The position numbers and the translations under genes were made by a program. The notes under the pieces are model-generated. The model ran no database searches. It was not told the DNA's origin and saw only the letters and a list, made by a program, of their open reading frames with translations. Source: Saccharomonospora viridis DSM 43017 (GTDB taxonomy: Bacteria; Actinomycetota; Actinomycetes; Mycobacteriales; Pseudonocardiaceae). From it: a DNA stretch of 64,000 nt. The stretch covers positions 2,010,001 to 2,074,000 of the forward strand of contig NC_013159.1 of the NCBI RefSeq assembly GCF_000023865.1, in the 5' to 3' direction. Positions 52,822-62,414 of this stretch are shown here, in pieces; position 1 is the stretch's first letter, and each line of letters begins with the position of its first letter.

Positions 52822-53387
52822 GCCGAGTGCCCTTCGAGCACTGGCAACCTCGGGGTCTTTCCTTGATCGGCTGGTGGTGAGGAACATTATCCGGTCTCAC
52901 CCCGCCGAACCCGGTGTGGGCGAAGTGGCCTGGGGTTCGTCGGGGGGGCCGGTCAGCGTTCTGGGGTGGATCCGGGGTGGTGAAACCGGGCTATGCGTTG
53001 AGGGTGTGTCCTCGCCCTTACCCAGCAGCGCAGGGATCGAGCGTCGCCCAGGATTTTTGTCCCTGACGCAGCCGCCAACGCCGGCCATGCACCTTGTTTC
53101 AGCGGCCGATCGCCCGCGGGGCATGTCGACCCGGCCCCGGCTGGAGTGCGAGACAACCGTGTTCCGTCGACTTCGGCCAAATATGCATTACCTCGACCGC
53201 AAAAGGAATAACCGGCCAATCACTTTTGCGACTAACGTGCTACTGGCAATGTCAATAGGACCGCGAAATCGATACGAAGGTTTTATTTGGGTCTGTTTGT
53301 TGGAATGGCCGGTGTGACTCGGCGCAGGACTCCCATGGACTGTCCGTGTTTCACGGGGTCACGTAAGTGGAAGGTTCGCGAACCTTT
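52822..53387. other. Promoter region of the DUF1906 gene
   Basis: This stretch has no supported gene. From about 53165 it becomes AT-richer (AAATATGCATTACC and AAGGAATAACCGG) and leads to the large gene at 53388, ending in the palindrome at 53371-53386. A promoter is expected here but I could not assign elements. Confidence 0.4.
53371..53386 (+). promoter_or_regulatory. AAGGTTCGCGAACCTT palindrome over translation start
   Basis: A perfect 16-bp palindrome ends one base before the ATG at 53388 and overlaps the GGAAGG (53369-53374) that would be its Shine-Dalgarno. It could be a repressor site on DNA or an mRNA hairpin that hides the ribosome site. Confidence 0.6.
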
Positions 53388-55757
53388 ATGGACGAGAAAG
53401 TTCTCGAGGCTCAGAAATGGGTGAACGAAACCTACGGAGGGGTGCCCGGATATCAACGATGCGCTGAGGACGGCCGCACCGGGTGGAACACCATGTGGTC
53501 GCTCACGATGGGGCTCCAGCACGAGTTGGGCATCTCTCCGGTGGTGGCGAACTTCGGGCCGAGCACCCTCGCCGCGGTCCAAGCTCTAGGCGAGATCGGT
53601 TTCGGCTGGAACAAGAATTCCAACATCGTCCGGATCATTCAGCACGCCTTGTTCTGCAAAGGCTATTGGGGCGCTAACGGCTACGGTGAGTATGGGGCTG
53701 TCACGACGGAGGCCGTGAAGAAGATACGCCGCGACATGGGCCTGCCGGACGGTGGCTCCGGCACCTCCGGGGGACAGGTCACGGCGAAGATCTTCAAAGC
53801 GCTGCTGACGATGGACGCCTACATCCTCCTCGGGGGCGGTAGGGAGAAAGTGGTCGAGATCCAGCGCTGGCTGAACGGCACCTACTGGACGCGGGAGAAC
53901 TACTTCATCGGCCCTTGCGACGGTCATTTCTCCCGTGATGTGCAGCAGGCGTTGATGAAGGCGCTCCAGTACGAGATGGGGGTTCCCGACCCGAACGGGA
54001 ACTTCGGCCCCGGCACGAAGGAAGCGCTGAGGCGGCATCCCCAATCGGTGGGCTCCACCGGCCCGGTCACCCGACTGTTCCATGCCGCTTGTATCTTCAA
54101 CGAGCCCGTACCGGGGACTTCGGGCGTCGCGTTCCGGGACGAGTACACCTCGGAGACCGAGTATTTCATCAAGAAGTTCCAAGCTTTTTCCGCTATACCG
54201 GAGACCGGAACCGGCGATTTCACGACATGGGCTCAGCTGCTGGTATCCACAGGGGACCCTGACCGGCCGGTCAACTCGTGTGACACCCGATTCACGATCA
54301 CCCCGTCCCGCGCTCGGGCTCTGTATCAGGCCGGATACCGAGCGGTGGGTCGATACCTCGATGAACATCCCGAGGGCACGCTGGACAAAGAGATCAAACC
54401 CGGCGAATTGCAGACGATCTTCGAAGCCGGCCTGCGGTGCTTCCCGATTTGGCAGTACAACGCTCGACAGCTGGAGGACTTCACCTACTCCAGTGGTTAT
54501 CAACATGGCTTGAAGGCCCATGAGCGGGGAGAGCACTACGGCTTCAACCAGGGAACGGTGATCTACTTCGCCGTCGACTACGACGCTACGGACCCCGAGA
54601 TCACCTCCAACATCGTTCCCTACTTCCTGGGTGTCCAAGGCGCTCTCAAAAGCCGGGGCAGCAAGTACCTTCCCGGTGTGTACGGGTCACGGAACGTCTG
54701 CTCCCGGGTCAGCTCAGAGGCGTTCGTGTCCAGCGCGTTCGTCTCCGGCATGTCATGGGGCTTCTCCGGGAACCTCGGTTTCCCGTTGCCACTGAACTGG
54801 GCGTTCAACCAGATCAAGGAGTTCCAGTTCCACAACGGCGATGACGTGTTCGACCTGGATCGAGTGGCGCATCGGCCGGGCGCCGACTTCGGGGTCGATT
54901 CGGTCAACCGGAACACCACCCCGGTGGACGAGTTCCTCGAATATCTGAATCAAGTCTACGATTTGGCCGTCGAATACGATTCCTCCCGGGCATCGAAGCT
55001 CACTTTGGAATGGTTGCGTTATCCGAAGTACAACGACTTCCAGTGGCGTAACATCTTCGAACCCGTCGACGAGGGATTCATCAACAAATGTCGGAATGCG
55101 GGACTCAAGACCGCGCCGAACTACAATTACCAGGACCCTTCGTTCGGGGTGGAAGTCCACGTCGACCACCTGTGCGCCACGGCGAACGCGTACCTGTTGA
55201 AGGGGGCCGGTAACCGTGCCGGCATCACTCTCGGTGATCTGGGGGGTTGGTGCGGGGACCTGATCACCTTCTACGGCGAGTGGGTCCGCGATGAAGCCGA
55301 GAATAAAGACGGCTACAAGTACGCCATGGAGCGGTTGGCGAAGACCAACGTGACGACCACGTTCATGCTGCGCGATTTGATCGAAGACATGGACGGTCAC
55401 CACATCGGTATGGCCGTTCGGGATGGGAAGAACGTCGTCACCGAATTCGAGAATCTCTTGAACGGGAACGGTCACCTATCACGGGTGGACAGGTTCTTCA
55501 CCGAACGGTACGGCACCATGACCGATGCCAACAACGCTGCCATAGCATGCCTCACCGGTGCCCCGGCGAACCCGGTCGACGCCGCGAAGTACGCGGGTGC
55601 CCGGGAGATCCTGGTCGAGCAACAATCCGGCAGGTGGATCGACCCCATCACCATCACCCCGGACGATCTGGAAGCGTTCTGCCGAGGCTATGCCGATACC
55701 CTCAACGCTCTACGAGGGATGGAAAGTCGGCGCAGGAGCGCGTTGAACGAGGAATGA
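53388..55757 (+). CDS. Large DUF1906 glycoside-hydrolase-like protein with peptidoglycan-binding repeats
   Basis: The 789-residue protein has three parts. Residues 1 to about 240 contain repeated peptidoglycan-binding-like modules (RTGWNTMWSLTMGLQHELGI with NFGPSTLAAVQALG; later FSRDVQQALMKALQYEMGV with NFGPGTKEALRRH). Residues about 297-510 are a DUF1906 (Rv2525c-like) domain: SCDTRFTITPSRARALYQAGYRAVGRYL, FPIWQYNARQLEDF, TVIYFAVDYDATD, PGVYGSRNVC. The last 270 residues are unrecognised. Rv2525c is Tat-exported in mycobacteria, but no signal peptide is seen here. GTG 53367 is an alternative start. Codon use is less GC3-biased than neighbouring genes. Confidence 0.72.
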   Translation: MDEKVLEAQKWVNETYGGVPGYQRCAEDGRTGWNTMWSLTMGLQHELGISPVVANFGPSTLAAVQALGEIGFGWNKNSNIVRIIQHALFCKGYWGANGYGEYGAVTTEAVKKIRRDMGLPDGGSGTSGGQVTAKIFKALLTMDAYILLGGGREKVVEIQRWLNGTYWTRENYFIGPCDGHFSRDVQQALMKALQYEMGVPDPNGNFGPGTKEALRRHPQSVGSTGPVTRLFHAACIFNEPVPGTSGVAFRDEYTSETEYFIKKFQAFSAIPETGTGDFTTWAQLLVSTGDPDRPVNSCDTRFTITPSRARALYQAGYRAVGRYLDEHPEGTLDKEIKPGELQTIFEAGLRCFPIWQYNARQLEDFTYSSGYQHGLKAHERGEHYGFNQGTVIYFAVDYDATDPEITSNIVPYFLGVQGALKSRGSKYLPGVYGSRNVCSRVSSEAFVSSAFVSGMSWGFSGNLGFPLPLNWAFNQIKEFQFHNGDDVFDLDRVAHRPGADFGVDSVNRNTTPVDEFLEYLNQVYDLAVEYDSSRASKLTLEWLRYPKYNDFQWRNIFEPVDEGFINKCRNAGLKTAPNYNYQDPSFGVEVHVDHLCATANAYLLKGAGNRAGITLGDLGGWCGDLITFYGEWVRDEAENKDGYKYAMERLAKTNVTTTFMLRDLIEDMDGHHIGMAVRDGKNVVTEFENLLNGNGHLSRVDRFFTERYGTMTDANNAAIACLTGAPANPVDAAKYAGAREILVEQQSGRWIDPITITPDDLEAFCRGYADTLNALRGMESRRRSALNEE

Positions 55758-55764
55758 CCTGCCT

Positions 55765-56238
55765 GTGGACAAGTTCGGAAGTGAAGTCGCCACTTTACTG
55801 CTTCTTGCGACCCCGTTGCTGATCTTCGCGAAGGTCGTGCACGGGATCGTCGTGGGGCGGGTGTCCCTCGCACGACGGGGCTCCCCCTGGGTGAAAGCGG
55901 AACTCGGGGCGTGGTCGCTGCTCGCGGCCATCGACACCCACATCCTCACGTTGTGGTTGGCTTCGGCCCATCAGGCGGAAGACCTGTGCATGCGTTACCG
56001 GCCGCAGATGGGCACCGATGTCTACCTTGACGGCGGATACTTCCTGGAATTCCCCGTGCGGGTGCGGTGTGTGTGGCCGGACGGGGAGAGCATGAACGTG
56101 GCGTCCTGGCCGCTCAACGTGCTCACCGCGGTGTTCTTCACGGCTGCCGTCGCCATCACCGCGTACACCGCCGTCCAAGGATTTCGTCGAAGCCGTTCAC
56201 GGCGCCACCACGCCGTGAACGGTGATCCAGCGCAATAG
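55765..56238 (+). CDS. Membrane protein downstream of DUF1906 gene
   Basis: The 157-residue protein has an N-terminal helix (VATLLLLATPLLIFAKVVHGIVV), a second in LGAWSLLAAIDTHILTLWLAS and a third near the C-terminus (LNVLTAVFFTAAVAITAYTAV), with an extracytoplasmic-looking loop holding two Cys (DLCMRYRP, VRCVWPDG) and a basic tail. It is unrecognised. It starts seven bases after the DUF1906 gene, so the two are an operon; it may anchor, export or protect against the large protein. Confidence 0.6.
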   Translation: MDKFGSEVATLLLLATPLLIFAKVVHGIVVGRVSLARRGSPWVKAELGAWSLLAAIDTHILTLWLASAHQAEDLCMRYRPQMGTDVYLDGGYFLEFPVRVRCVWPDGESMNVASWPLNVLTAVFFTAAVAITAYTAVQGFRRSRSRRHHAVNGDPAQ

Positions 56239-56265
56239 ACGTATGAACCCTACGGGAGTTTTTCG

Positions 56266-56913
56266 ATGACACGGATGGACCGGCGTCGCTTCCTTTCCCT
56301 CAGTGGCCTGGCTCTTAGCGGCGCTGTTGTGGGTACGGCGATCCCCGCCGTCGCTCACGCCGACGCCGACTCCGCTACCTGGCGGCAGAAAACGAGCCTC
56401 AACGGATGGCCTGTTCTTTCCGAGGGGGAGACACAACGTTTCCGGATCGAGGGCAGCGGCTTGTCGGTGCGACTCGCCCCCGCTGCCGCACCCGTGCTGC
56501 TGTACGTGGCTCGAAGATTCATCTACGAGATCGACTCCCAGCTGCAGGCGGGGGAGATCACCGGCTATACCGATGACAGGAACATCGCCGCCTCGTACGA
56601 GTCGGCGTATCTGTCGGGCAGTGGGATCACCATTCGACCCCTGCTGTATCCGATGGGGGCGGAAAACGGGTTCTTCGAACACGAAAAGATCGTGATCCGC
56701 GACATTCTGGCCGACTGTGACGGAGTCATCGCCTGGGGCGGTGACCTGGATCCGGTCAAGGAGTCCCACTTCCACATCACCGTTCCCGCCACCAGCAGCG
56801 AGTATCGGAACCTGGTGGACAGGCTGCGCACGTGGGAGGACTCCCCGGGCAAGGGCGCAGGCGCGATCGACGCCTTCATTCCGGAACGGCTGCAGCGCGC
56901 CGGTTCGAACTGA
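56266..56913 (+). CDS. Tat-exported M15-like peptidase, metal site apparently degenerate
   Basis: The 215-residue protein has a twin-arginine signal peptide, MDRRRFLSLSGLALSGAVVG with AVAHA as cleavage site near residue 32. The C-terminal part resembles D-Ala-D-Ala carboxypeptidase/M15 enzymes: IAWGGDLDPVKESHFHITVP matches the WGGD-x-HF block. The upstream zinc motif, SxHxxGxAxD in that family, would align with SAYLSGSGITIRP, lacking the expected His and Asp. It may bind cell wall without cutting it. It lies 27 bases after the membrane protein, in the same putative operon. Confidence 0.6.
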   Translation: MTRMDRRRFLSLSGLALSGAVVGTAIPAVAHADADSATWRQKTSLNGWPVLSEGETQRFRIEGSGLSVRLAPAAAPVLLYVARRFIYEIDSQLQAGEITGYTDDRNIAASYESAYLSGSGITIRPLLYPMGAENGFFEHEKIVIRDILADCDGVIAWGGDLDPVKESHFHITVPATSSEYRNLVDRLRTWEDSPGKGAGAIDAFIPERLQRAGSN

Positions 56914-57296
56914 CGAAACTTCGATCGTCCCAGAGACCGGCACTAGGTCGGGTCGGTCGTTTCCCTGTCGGTGGCTTCGCAAACGCAGCCGTGGGCGTCT
57001 TGTCCACGGCTGCTCACCGATGCGGGGAGCATGACGGGAAGTTCCCACCGAGCCGGTGGTGCCGGCATGTTCGACACGGTTCCACCACGGTGGAGACCTC
57101 GGCATACCTGCGAGCAGAGCCGGCCTCCGTTTGATCGCCGCCTAGGTGCAGGTGTTGGACCCGCCGATCGGCGATGGTCCGGGCGGATCCGCTCGAGACA
57201 CGAGACCGGCGGCCCGGGTGCTAAGCGGGGTGGAGGATCGTCGTGGGCTAACCTCCGATGTCGATCATCCAACACTTCCTTCGGGGGCAGAATTCG
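56914..57296. other. Gene-free stretch
   Basis: No gene, repeat or RNA was recognised between the Tat protein and the small lipoprotein; a promoter for the latter could lie here. Confidence 0.35.
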
Positions 57297-57536
57297 ATGA
57301 CCAAGCGGATCAACCGCCGGGCTCTCCTCGTCGGCTTCTTCGCGATGCCCGTTCTCGTCGCGTGTGGGGGCACCAAAAGGCGCAGGCGGCGCGGTGGCGG
57401 AGACGTTGGGAAGGTCAAGGCTGACCGGCTGTCTCCCGGCAGCGGAGGCAACATCGACCCACGGTTCCGCTTTGTGCTGCGGCGGAATACGATCCGGTCA
57501 CCGTTGTGGAAGGTAGACCGGTCTCAAACTCAGTGA
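57297..57536 (+). CDS. Small lipoprotein
   Basis: The 79-residue protein begins MTKRINRRALLVGFFAMPVLVAC, a signal peptide with RR and lipobox LVAC; Cys23 would be lipidated. A glycine and arginine-rich stretch (TKRRRRRGGGDVGKVKADRL) follows, and the remainder is short and basic. Function is unknown. It may be the last member of the envelope cluster starting at 53388. An in-frame start at 57258 is less likely because it would bury the signal. Confidence 0.5.
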   Translation: MTKRINRRALLVGFFAMPVLVACGGTKRRRRRGGGDVGKVKADRLSPGSGGNIDPRFRFVLRRNTIRSPLWKVDRSQTQ

Positions 57537-58199
57537 TGTGAGGACGATACGGCCTGGATGCTCGACCGAGCCGGACACGCCGAGAAGATCCGCCCCACGA
57601 AAGCGAACCGGAACCAAAATGGCCCGATATGCCCCATAAGGCGTTTTCGGGCCATTTTTCGGGCCATTTCCGCAACCGGGAAGAAGCGTTGTTCGCGAAG
57701 GAGGCCGCACGCGCGTCACGGCGATGTGTGGCCACTCCCCGCGGATAGCCACCCCTTCCAGCGCGCTGCCCATCGACGTGGCAACGAGCAGTCCCGGTTT
57801 GCTACCTCTCCGTCTGGGGCCGGGGGGCAGCGCCATGAAGACCGATCCTCGGCTGTGGGCTCGGGCGGTGCCCCTGACCAGGGGCGCCAGCTCGCCTGCC
57901 GAGGCGATGACCGGCCGAGCAGCGGGACCCCGCGAGTCGGCGCTGCATGACCCGGACCCGAGGTCGACGCCGGTATCCGGCCGGGAACCACGGCCGAGGA
58001 GAACAGGGGGAATCCGGGATCTGAAGGCAAGGGCCGCCGTCCGTGTGACGAGGTGGCGGCGCTCACAGCGGTGATGACCTTCCTCGCGGGAGAAGCTCGT
58101 CCCGTACCGGCCAGTGGACACGGTGGTAGCGTGCATCGACGGGCGACATTTCCCGCATAGGCCCCGAAGCGGGACATTCCAGGCTTTGTCGGTGCGCCG
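57537..58199. other. Gene-free stretch with terminator
   Basis: After the terminator at 57616-57659 nothing coding is supported. Frames on both strands are open because of high GC but show no family pattern. Confidence 0.4.
57616..57659 (+). terminator. Intrinsic terminator with U-run
   Basis: AAAATGGCCCGA (57616-57627) pairs with TCGGGCCATTTT (57647-57658), 12 bp around a 19-base loop, ending in a run of five T (57655-57659). TTTTCGGGCCATTT is then directly repeated 12 bases on (57656-57669), which could form an alternative stem. It ends the cluster that includes the small lipoprotein. Confidence 0.7.
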
Positions 58200-59465
58200 T
58201 TGATCGAACAGAAACCGGCGGCACGATCCTTTCGGAAGAATCGGAAGAAGTTGAGGAACAGGGAGAGATTGGCGGACCACGAGTTCACGTCGCAGGCCTT
58301 CGACAAGCTGGACAAGCGCATATACCTGCTGACGGCGATCGCTTTCGCCGTCGGCCTGGTCGAACTGATCATCGGCGGCATTCTGGACCTGGTAGCCGCT
58401 GATCTCGGCGTGAGCGAAGGGCGCGCAGGTCTGCTCATCACCGCATTCGCGCTGGTGTTCGGGATCAGCGGCCCGGTGTTGTTGTTCCTGTTCGGCCGCT
58501 TCGACCGTAAACGCGTCACCCTGGCGGCGCTGGTCGTGTTCGTCGTCGGCAATGTGATCGCGGTTTTAAGCCCCACCTACGTCCTGCTGTTGCTCTCCCG
58601 AGTGATCTCGGCGGCCAGCGGCGGACTGCTGACCGTGATGAGTCTGACCATGGCGGCACGCATCTCCGCCCCCGAACTACGCGGACGGGCCATCGGGCTG
58701 GTGGTGATGGGCATCAGCGGCTCGATCGTGCTGGGCCTACCGGTCGGCGTGAGTATGGGGCACGCGTTCGGCTGGCGTAGCCCCTTCGTGCTCGTCATCG
58801 TCCTGGCACTTCTGCTCATGTGGGCGGTCGCGGCGCGCTTCGGCACGATGACGGCTGAGCCGCCCGCGCCGCTGGGCCGCCAGGTGGCGGCGCTCGGCAA
58901 CAGTCGGGTGCTCAGCGCGCACCTCACCACTTCCTTCTTCCTGGCCGGCCACTACACGCTGTACGGCTATCTGACGCCGTTCGTCATCACCACCATGGGG
59001 TTCGGTGGAGCACTGATCACCGCTGTCTACTTCGTCTTCGGTGCCGCTGCCGTGACCGGTGGGGGACTTTCAGGGGCGCTCTCGGATCGCTTCGGCGCCC
59101 GCCGCACGTTGCTCACCGCCACGGCCCTTTTCGCGTTGTGCCTGGTGGCCATCCCCCACACCACGTCGGTGCCCATCGCGTTCTGGGTCGTGCTGGCGCT
59201 GTGGGGTGTGCTGAGCTGGGCCATCACTCCGCCGATTCAAAGTCACCTGGTGCAGCTGGCACCACGGACGGCGGACATCCAGCAGAGCCTGAACAACTCG
59301 ATGCTGCATCTGGGCATCGCACTGGGGTCGTTCGTCGGCAGCACTGTGATCGACCGTTTCGGCGTCATGTACAACGCCCGCGTCGGGGCACTGTTCGTGC
59401 TGCTGGCATTAGGCGCTGCGCTGGTGAGCTTCCGCCACCCCCGCACCGTGACCGCCAAGCCGTAG
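58200..59465 (+). CDS. MFS transporter (DHA1-like)
   Basis: The 421-residue permease has twelve helices after a basic N-terminus of about 38 residues, starting with YLLTAIAFAVGLVELIIGGIL. FLFGRFDRKRVTLAALV is the loop between helices 2 and 3, RVISAASGGLLTVMSLTMAARI lies in helix 4, and GLSGALSDRFGARRTLL repeats the loop signature in the second half. It resembles AraJ/YdhP-type exporters of drugs or sugars. TTG 58200 is the first start; TTG 58269, preceded by AGGGAGA, is a possible alternative. A 15-bp hairpin follows. Confidence 0.83.
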   Translation: MIEQKPAARSFRKNRKKLRNRERLADHEFTSQAFDKLDKRIYLLTAIAFAVGLVELIIGGILDLVAADLGVSEGRAGLLITAFALVFGISGPVLLFLFGRFDRKRVTLAALVVFVVGNVIAVLSPTYVLLLLSRVISAASGGLLTVMSLTMAARISAPELRGRAIGLVVMGISGSIVLGLPVGVSMGHAFGWRSPFVLVIVLALLLMWAVAARFGTMTAEPPAPLGRQVAALGNSRVLSAHLTTSFFLAGHYTLYGYLTPFVITTMGFGGALITAVYFVFGAAAVTGGGLSGALSDRFGARRTLLTATALFALCLVAIPHTTSVPIAFWVVLALWGVLSWAITPPIQSHLVQLAPRTADIQQSLNNSMLHLGIALGSFVGSTVIDRFGVMYNARVGALFVLLALGAALVSFRHPRTVTAKP

Positions 59466-59498
59466 AAAGCGGAGCCGCCCAGCGCAAGACAAGACATC

Positions 59499-59539
59499 GC
59501 CGCAGCAGATCGCGCCTTCGCGGGGCGATCTGCTGCGGC
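59499..59539 (+). terminator. 15-bp hairpin after MFS gene
   Basis: GCCGCAGCAGATCGC (59499-59513) pairs perfectly with GCGATCTGCTGCGGC (59525-59539), 34 bases after the MFS stop codon. No U-run follows. Confidence 0.75.
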
Positions 59540-59988
59540 ATGGTGCTCACATTCCTGAGTTCAAACAGAAGCGACACCCAGCCTGGGGCGACGGTCGAGA
59601 ACGGTCGTCATCTTGATGTGAGAGGACCGGCCCGGAGCCGATGCTCCCCTCCGACCGCTGGAATTGTTCCGTAACCGCTGGCTGCGGATGGAATGAGCTT
59701 CGACACCATATGCGATCACAATCTCTGAAGTCATCCCGGATGTCCCGTTTACGGGGTTCGATCCACGTCGGTTTGGCGGATCGGCCAGCTGTCGCGTCGG
59801 GGAGGGGCGATGCCCGAGGGAGGACAGACTCCGAACTGTCTTCCGCGTGAACTCGGAAACGCCTTGAATGGTCACAGCGGGAAGATCGACAGTCCTGCCA
59901 TGCGGTTCTCGGCGTTGTCCTGTTGCGCAACCCCACTCTGGCGAGGTGGCGAGAATGAGGAAATCGATCAGCCGTTCGAGGGGAAGCG
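59540..59988. other. Gene-free stretch
   Basis: No supported gene or repeat. GAGGGGAAG near its end could serve as ribosome site for the small frame at 59989. Confidence 0.35.
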
Positions 59989-60493
59989 ATGGAGGGTTGC
60001 ACCGAGGGTGCCCATCGTCGGGCGGATCACCGTCTGGCTGTGATCACCGTGTTGTACAACGCTGAGCGCGCCGACCGTTCCATGACGGGTGTCCATCTCG
60101 CGCTGATGACGATGAAGGCCGCCTACATCGTTGGCACGATAGCGTTCTACGAGCAAAGTCTTGCTGTTCCGTGTCATAACCTGGCCATACGGGTCCGCGC
60201 TCATCCTCGTCAATCTCGGGGTTAGCGCAATCATCGTTCTCTACACGGTGGCGACACTGTGGAAATCCACCGAAATGATCGGCGCATGGACCTTGTTCCC
60301 TGCGTTCTGTTACACCGCTATCCACGGTCTTCAGTTAACCGTGTGGATTAAGGGCTTCATGGCCACGAAAGCCCCTGACGTCGGGGTGGTCGCCGACCCT
60401 GACACTGGAAGCCACCGGTCGAGGCGGGAACACAGCAGGAAACCGACGTTCAGAACGATTCCGAGGTTGCTGATTTGGGCCTCCACTGCCTGA
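59989..60493 (+). pseudogene. Possible frameshifted small membrane protein
   Basis: From ATG 59989 one frame gives MEGCTEGAHRRADHRLAVIT and then MTMKAAYIVGTIAFYEQ. Near 60155 the membrane-protein pattern moves to the next frame: LLFRVITWPYGSALILVNLGVSAIIVLYTVATLW, then MIGAWTLFPAFCYTAIHGLQLTVWIKGF, ending at 60493. Joined, they give one protein of about 165 residues with three or four helices. Either a single-base indel broke the gene, or there are two overlapping small genes (59989-60225 and 60161-60493). The family is unknown. Confidence 0.4.
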
Positions 60494-61088
60494 TTACCGT
60501 TTCGTGGGGGAACCCCGGCCACCGTCGATGGCGCTACCGAAAGCGGTGGACAGCGCTTCGGTCGGCTCGAAGGGTGTCTCGTCCGTGGGGCTCGATAGGG
60601 CGTACCGGGAAGCGCTGTCACCGCCGGTGAGTGCGCGCGGAGCCACCGGGGCGGCGTACAGATCCTCCACCGAACACCGCTGTCGACGACAACGGAAGTT
60701 GTTCGGCCGAGGTCCCGTTCCTGCAGGAGGGGCTGACTCTGTCGGCGCCCACCACGTCCATGTTTGGACTCGACCGGTGCAAGACCGACGCCCCGTGTCG
60801 CGGCAGGGAGCAGTTTGTCCTTTGTGGTTTATCGCCTGTGGTGGTCCCGGCAGTCCTGTGGCATGTCGTCCGGGGTCGTCGGACGAGCTGGAACGCGCTC
60901 TTCCTGCTGTCCACCGTGGGATCCCGGTCCCTCCGCAAGCAGTCACTTCATCCTCACGCTCACGCTGCCCAGGATCTTCAGCCTCGGGCGCTTGCCGGTG
61001 GCAGTCCACCCGGGGCGCAAGGCTGTGGACGGCGGCTGGGGAACGAGGTAGTTTGCCGCTGCAGGCGTAGTGTTCGACAAGGGGTGTC
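60494..61088. other. Gene-free stretch before P450
   Basis: No supported gene. The region presumably contains the P450 promoter, which I could not identify. Confidence 0.35.
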
Positions 61089-62414
61089 ATGAGCACGAGT
61101 CCCGGCGGCGTCCGTGCGGTGCGCGCGGTTTCGCGGTGGCACAACCACACGGTGAGATATCTTCCGGGGGAGTTCCTGCTCGCGTGTTATCGCCGGCGCG
61201 GTCCGGTGACCGGCATCGGGCGGTACGTCTACCTGCTGGGGCCGGAGGCCAACCGGTTCGTCTTCGCGAACTCCGAACTTTTCCGGTGGCGGGAGGCGTT
61301 CGAGGGTTTGATCCCGGTGGACGGTCCGACATCGCTGATCGTCAGTGACGGCCCCGACCATCGACGCAGACGTCGACTGGTGCAACCGGCTTTGCACCAT
61401 CGACAGATCGAGAACTACCTGGCGATCATGGCGGAGAACGCGGACGCCGTCATCGACCGATGGCGCCCCGGACACAGGGTCGACATCTACCAACAGTTCC
61501 GTTCCGCGATTCGACGCAGCACGATCCAGTCGCTGTTCGGAAAGCGGCTGGCCTCGGAATCGGAGTTTTTCGGGACACAGCTGCAGACGTTGTTGGACCT
61601 GATCGACCACCTGCCGCAGACCGTGGCCTGGAAACAGCGACTGGCCACGCCACAATGGCGGCGCGCGATGGCCGCTCGCACCAGGATCGACGAACGCATC
61701 GCCGACGAGATCGCGCGAGCGCGGCTTGAGTCGACCGATGCGGACGACCACGTGCTGGCGTCGCTGGTGCATGGCAAGGATGACGCCGGTGACACGTTGA
61801 GTGACCAGGAGATCCGCGACCAGGTGGTGACGTTGATCGCCGCCGGGTACGAGACCACCAGCGCGGCGGCGGCCTGGGCGGTGTACGCCATGCTCAGCAC
61901 CCCCGGGGTGTGGGATCGTGCCGCTGAGGAAGTGCGTGGGGTGCTCGGCGATCGGCCGCCCGGCCGAGGTGATCTGTCGAAGCTGGACTACCTCAACGGT
62001 GTGGTCCGCGAAACCCTTCGGCTCTATTCACCTGTGGTGATGTCCGCCCGCAAGGTCGCCACGGGTTTCGACTTCGCCGGCCGGAAGGTCAAAGCCGGTG
62101 ACATGTTGCTGTACAGCCCGTATGTCACCCATCGGCTGCCCGAGTTGTGGCCCGATCCGCTGCGGTTCCGTCCGCAGCGCTGGATACCGACCGAACCGGA
62201 GTACCGGAAACCCGCCCCGCACGAGTACCTCCCGTTTTCTGCGGGACCACACCGTTGCATCGGTGCGACGTTCGCTCTCACCGAGTTGACCGTGATGTTG
62301 GCCCGCCTCCTGGCTCGCACGTCGTTGCTGTTGCCCGAGCAACGGATCCGACCGACCAGTTTCGCCGCGATGCGGCCCGCTCGTGGTCTGCTCGTCGACG
62401 TGCTCCAGCGGTAG
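61089..62414 (+). CDS. Cytochrome P450
   Basis: The 441-residue haem-thiolate monooxygenase has all core motifs: AGYETTS in helix I at residues 252-258 (acid-alcohol pair modified to E-T), ETLRLYSP (ExxR) near residue 308, and the haem loop FSAGPHRCIG with Cys390. The pattern is closer to CYP4/CYP102/CYP110-like bacterial P450s, which act on fatty acids or terpenes, than to typical actinomycete CYP107/105. No ferredoxin or reductase gene is adjacent. AAGGGG just upstream supports the ATG at 61089. Confidence 0.9.
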   Translation: MSTSPGGVRAVRAVSRWHNHTVRYLPGEFLLACYRRRGPVTGIGRYVYLLGPEANRFVFANSELFRWREAFEGLIPVDGPTSLIVSDGPDHRRRRRLVQPALHHRQIENYLAIMAENADAVIDRWRPGHRVDIYQQFRSAIRRSTIQSLFGKRLASESEFFGTQLQTLLDLIDHLPQTVAWKQRLATPQWRRAMAARTRIDERIADEIARARLESTDADDHVLASLVHGKDDAGDTLSDQEIRDQVVTLIAAGYETTSAAAAWAVYAMLSTPGVWDRAAEEVRGVLGDRPPGRGDLSKLDYLNGVVRETLRLYSPVVMSARKVATGFDFAGRKVKAGDMLLYSPYVTHRLPELWPDPLRFRPQRWIPTEPEYRKPAPHEYLPFSAGPHRCIGATFALTELTVMLARLLARTSLLLPEQRIRPTSFAAMRPARGLLVDVLQR

